DNA of 64,000 bases from Lantana camara (Eukaryota > Streptophyta > Magnoliopsida > Lamiales > Verbenaceae), in assembly GCA_037501455.1 (NCBI GenBank), contig CM074856.1, positions 15,025,001 to 15,089,000 on the forward strand. Direction: 5' to 3'. A program made the translations under genes and the position numbers. Positions within the stretch are counted from its first letter, which is position 1. Every line of letters begins with the position of its first letter. The notes under the pieces were generated by a model. The model made no database searches. It saw only the letters and a program-made list of their open reading frames with translations, and was not told the origin of the DNA. Shown piece after piece: positions 63,318-64,000 of the stretch.

Positions 63318-64000
63318 AAAGAAAAATTCATTTCTGATGCAGTTATATCTGCATTCTTGACATTATAAATGCCTTTCACAATATTATCAGGTTGAATTTT
63401 TAATTCTTCCACCTTTTCAAAATCAGATTCTTCAACAGATTCTGTTTCTCTTATTTGAGAAGTAGAAGCTCTTGAAGGAGATTGTGTAAAATATATAGGG
63501 GAAATATGATGATGAGATTTAGATCTTGCATAAGATCTATTGCTTTCTCCTATAAGATTTCTGGAGGGTTCAAAACTTATTTGAACATTTCCTTCAGAAG
63601 TTTGCAAAATACTAGTTGGATTATAACTAGTATTAGGTTGAGCAGGAACAGCTTGCTCAATTATCCAATTTTCTGGGAAAGTTATTTCATCCCACTTAAT
63701 AGATCTTCGAGTAGTAATCTCAGATCTACTAAAATTACTTTCTATTAGAATAGTTTCATCAGCAGGTTTATCAACTATCTTGCATCTAGGATTTAAAGTC
63801 TGAAGGGGTTTGTAATAAATTCTATAACAAACACATATAACTTCAGATCCAGGAGCATAATTATAACCATGCGTTTTGATATTAAGAGTTAAAGCATCCA
63901 ATATATTAACATCAGATAAAGATAACTGCAAATTGGGATAAACATTAAAATAAACTGGACCATGGGCCAGACTGGACTGTATGATACCCATTAACGATTG
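63314..64000 (-). CDS. ORF1 of copy B, movement protein (5' partial)
   Basis: The C-terminal 228 codons or so are inside the window. The frame is open to the right edge, and the Met at 63991 (MGIIQSSLAHGP) is internal. Two differences from copy A are seen (Leu for Ile in LQLSxSD, Asn for Asp in NVKxAD). The stop overlaps the ORF2 ATG. Confidence 0.88.
   Translation of the reverse strand, partial: QSLMGIIQSSLAHGPVYFNVYPNLQLSLSDVNILDALTLNIKTHGYNYAPGSEVICVCYRIYYKPLQTLNPRCKIVDKPADETILIESNFSRSEITTRRSIKWDEITFPENWIIEQAVPAQPNTSYNPTSILQTSEGNVQISFEPSRNLIGESNRSYARSKSHHHISPIYFTQSPSRASTSQIRETESVEESDFEKVEELKIQPDNIVKGIYNVKNADITASEMNFSL

Larger units (their letters stand above)
48890..64000. repeat. Giant inverted repeat, arms at least 7.4 kb
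   Basis: Left arm 48890-56305 pairs with right arm 56585-64000. Paired positions always sum to 112890 (for example ORF5 start 54501 with 58389, ORF2 start 49573 with 63317), so there is no net insertion or deletion. The right arm runs off the window. Transcription through the 279-bp centre would make a near-perfect hairpin RNA. Confidence 0.95.
56558..64000 (-). mobile_element. Endogenous pararetrovirus, copy B (inverted, cut by window edge)
   Basis: It has the same gene order as copy A on the minus strand: ORF1 (partial), ORF2, ORF3, ORF4, ORF5, poly(A) signal at 56620-56625, and an A27 tract on the minus strand (56558-56584). It differs from copy A by only 8 amino acids in the visible ORFs. 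Confidence 0.9.

Overview
The window is nuclear DNA of a flowering plant. It carries a spliced plant-type gene (8 recognisable exons of a CHY1-like 3-hydroxyisobutyryl-CoA hydrolase), long AT-rich introns with plant DNA transposons (CACTA, hAT MITE), LINE remnants, three kinds of plant LTR retrotransposon (Ty3/gypsy Tat, Ty3/gypsy Tekay/Del chromovirus, Ty1/copia) and an endogenous pararetrovirus (Caulimoviridae-like). There is no bacterial-style operon, tRNA, rRNA or CRISPR. The species cannot be named from the sequence.

Layout. 1-5807: 3' end of a Tat-lineage gypsy element (Tat-1): end of integrase, a five-copy hairpin repeat, a decayed antisense gene (4360 down to 1382) with its own TATA box, polypurine tract and 3' LTR. 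6319-16109: exons 1-8 of the CHY1-like gene on the + strand. Intron 4 holds a 1.9 kb CACTA element, intron 5 a 336 bp hAT MITE, and intron 7 an antisense LINE fragment. The second half of the gene is not in the window. 17520-35755: a second Tat element (Tat-2) of the same family, decayed by frameshifts and stops. Its gag is split by a complete 10.1 kb Tekay element (19829-29944, 5-bp target duplication GGAGT, LTRs about 1% different). Its 3' spacer is interrupted at 35756 by a copia element (35756-44144) whose 3' LTR is cut short. 44145-48203: AT-rich DNA with two overlapping antisense LINE fragments.

48204-64000: the most unusual part. Two nearly identical pararetrovirus genomes lie tail to tail, as arms of a giant inverted repeat that runs off the right edge. 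Each visible arm keeps every reading frame open: movement protein; capsid-protease-RT-RNase H polyprotein; two small ORFs; and a 450-residue protein. Arm-to-arm coordinates add up to a constant 112890, so there is no net indel over 7.4 kb, and only 8 amino-acid differences were found by eye over about 2,300 residues. The start codons of ORF3, ORF4 and ORF5 each directly follow a 3' splice-site-like sequence. This suggests that spliced RNAs express the downstream genes. The unit from 48204 to the A-tract is about 8.1 kb, the size of one circular caulimovirid genome.

How it fits together: only the CHY1-like exons are host coding sequence, and they appear to have lost, or been separated from, their 3' half by the retrotransposon nest. 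Everything else is mobile or viral. The order of events read from the nesting is: LINE fragments and Tat elements first; then Tekay and copia into Tat-2; then a deletion that removed the end of copia and Tat-2. The pararetrovirus arms are also young, because they are nearly identical.
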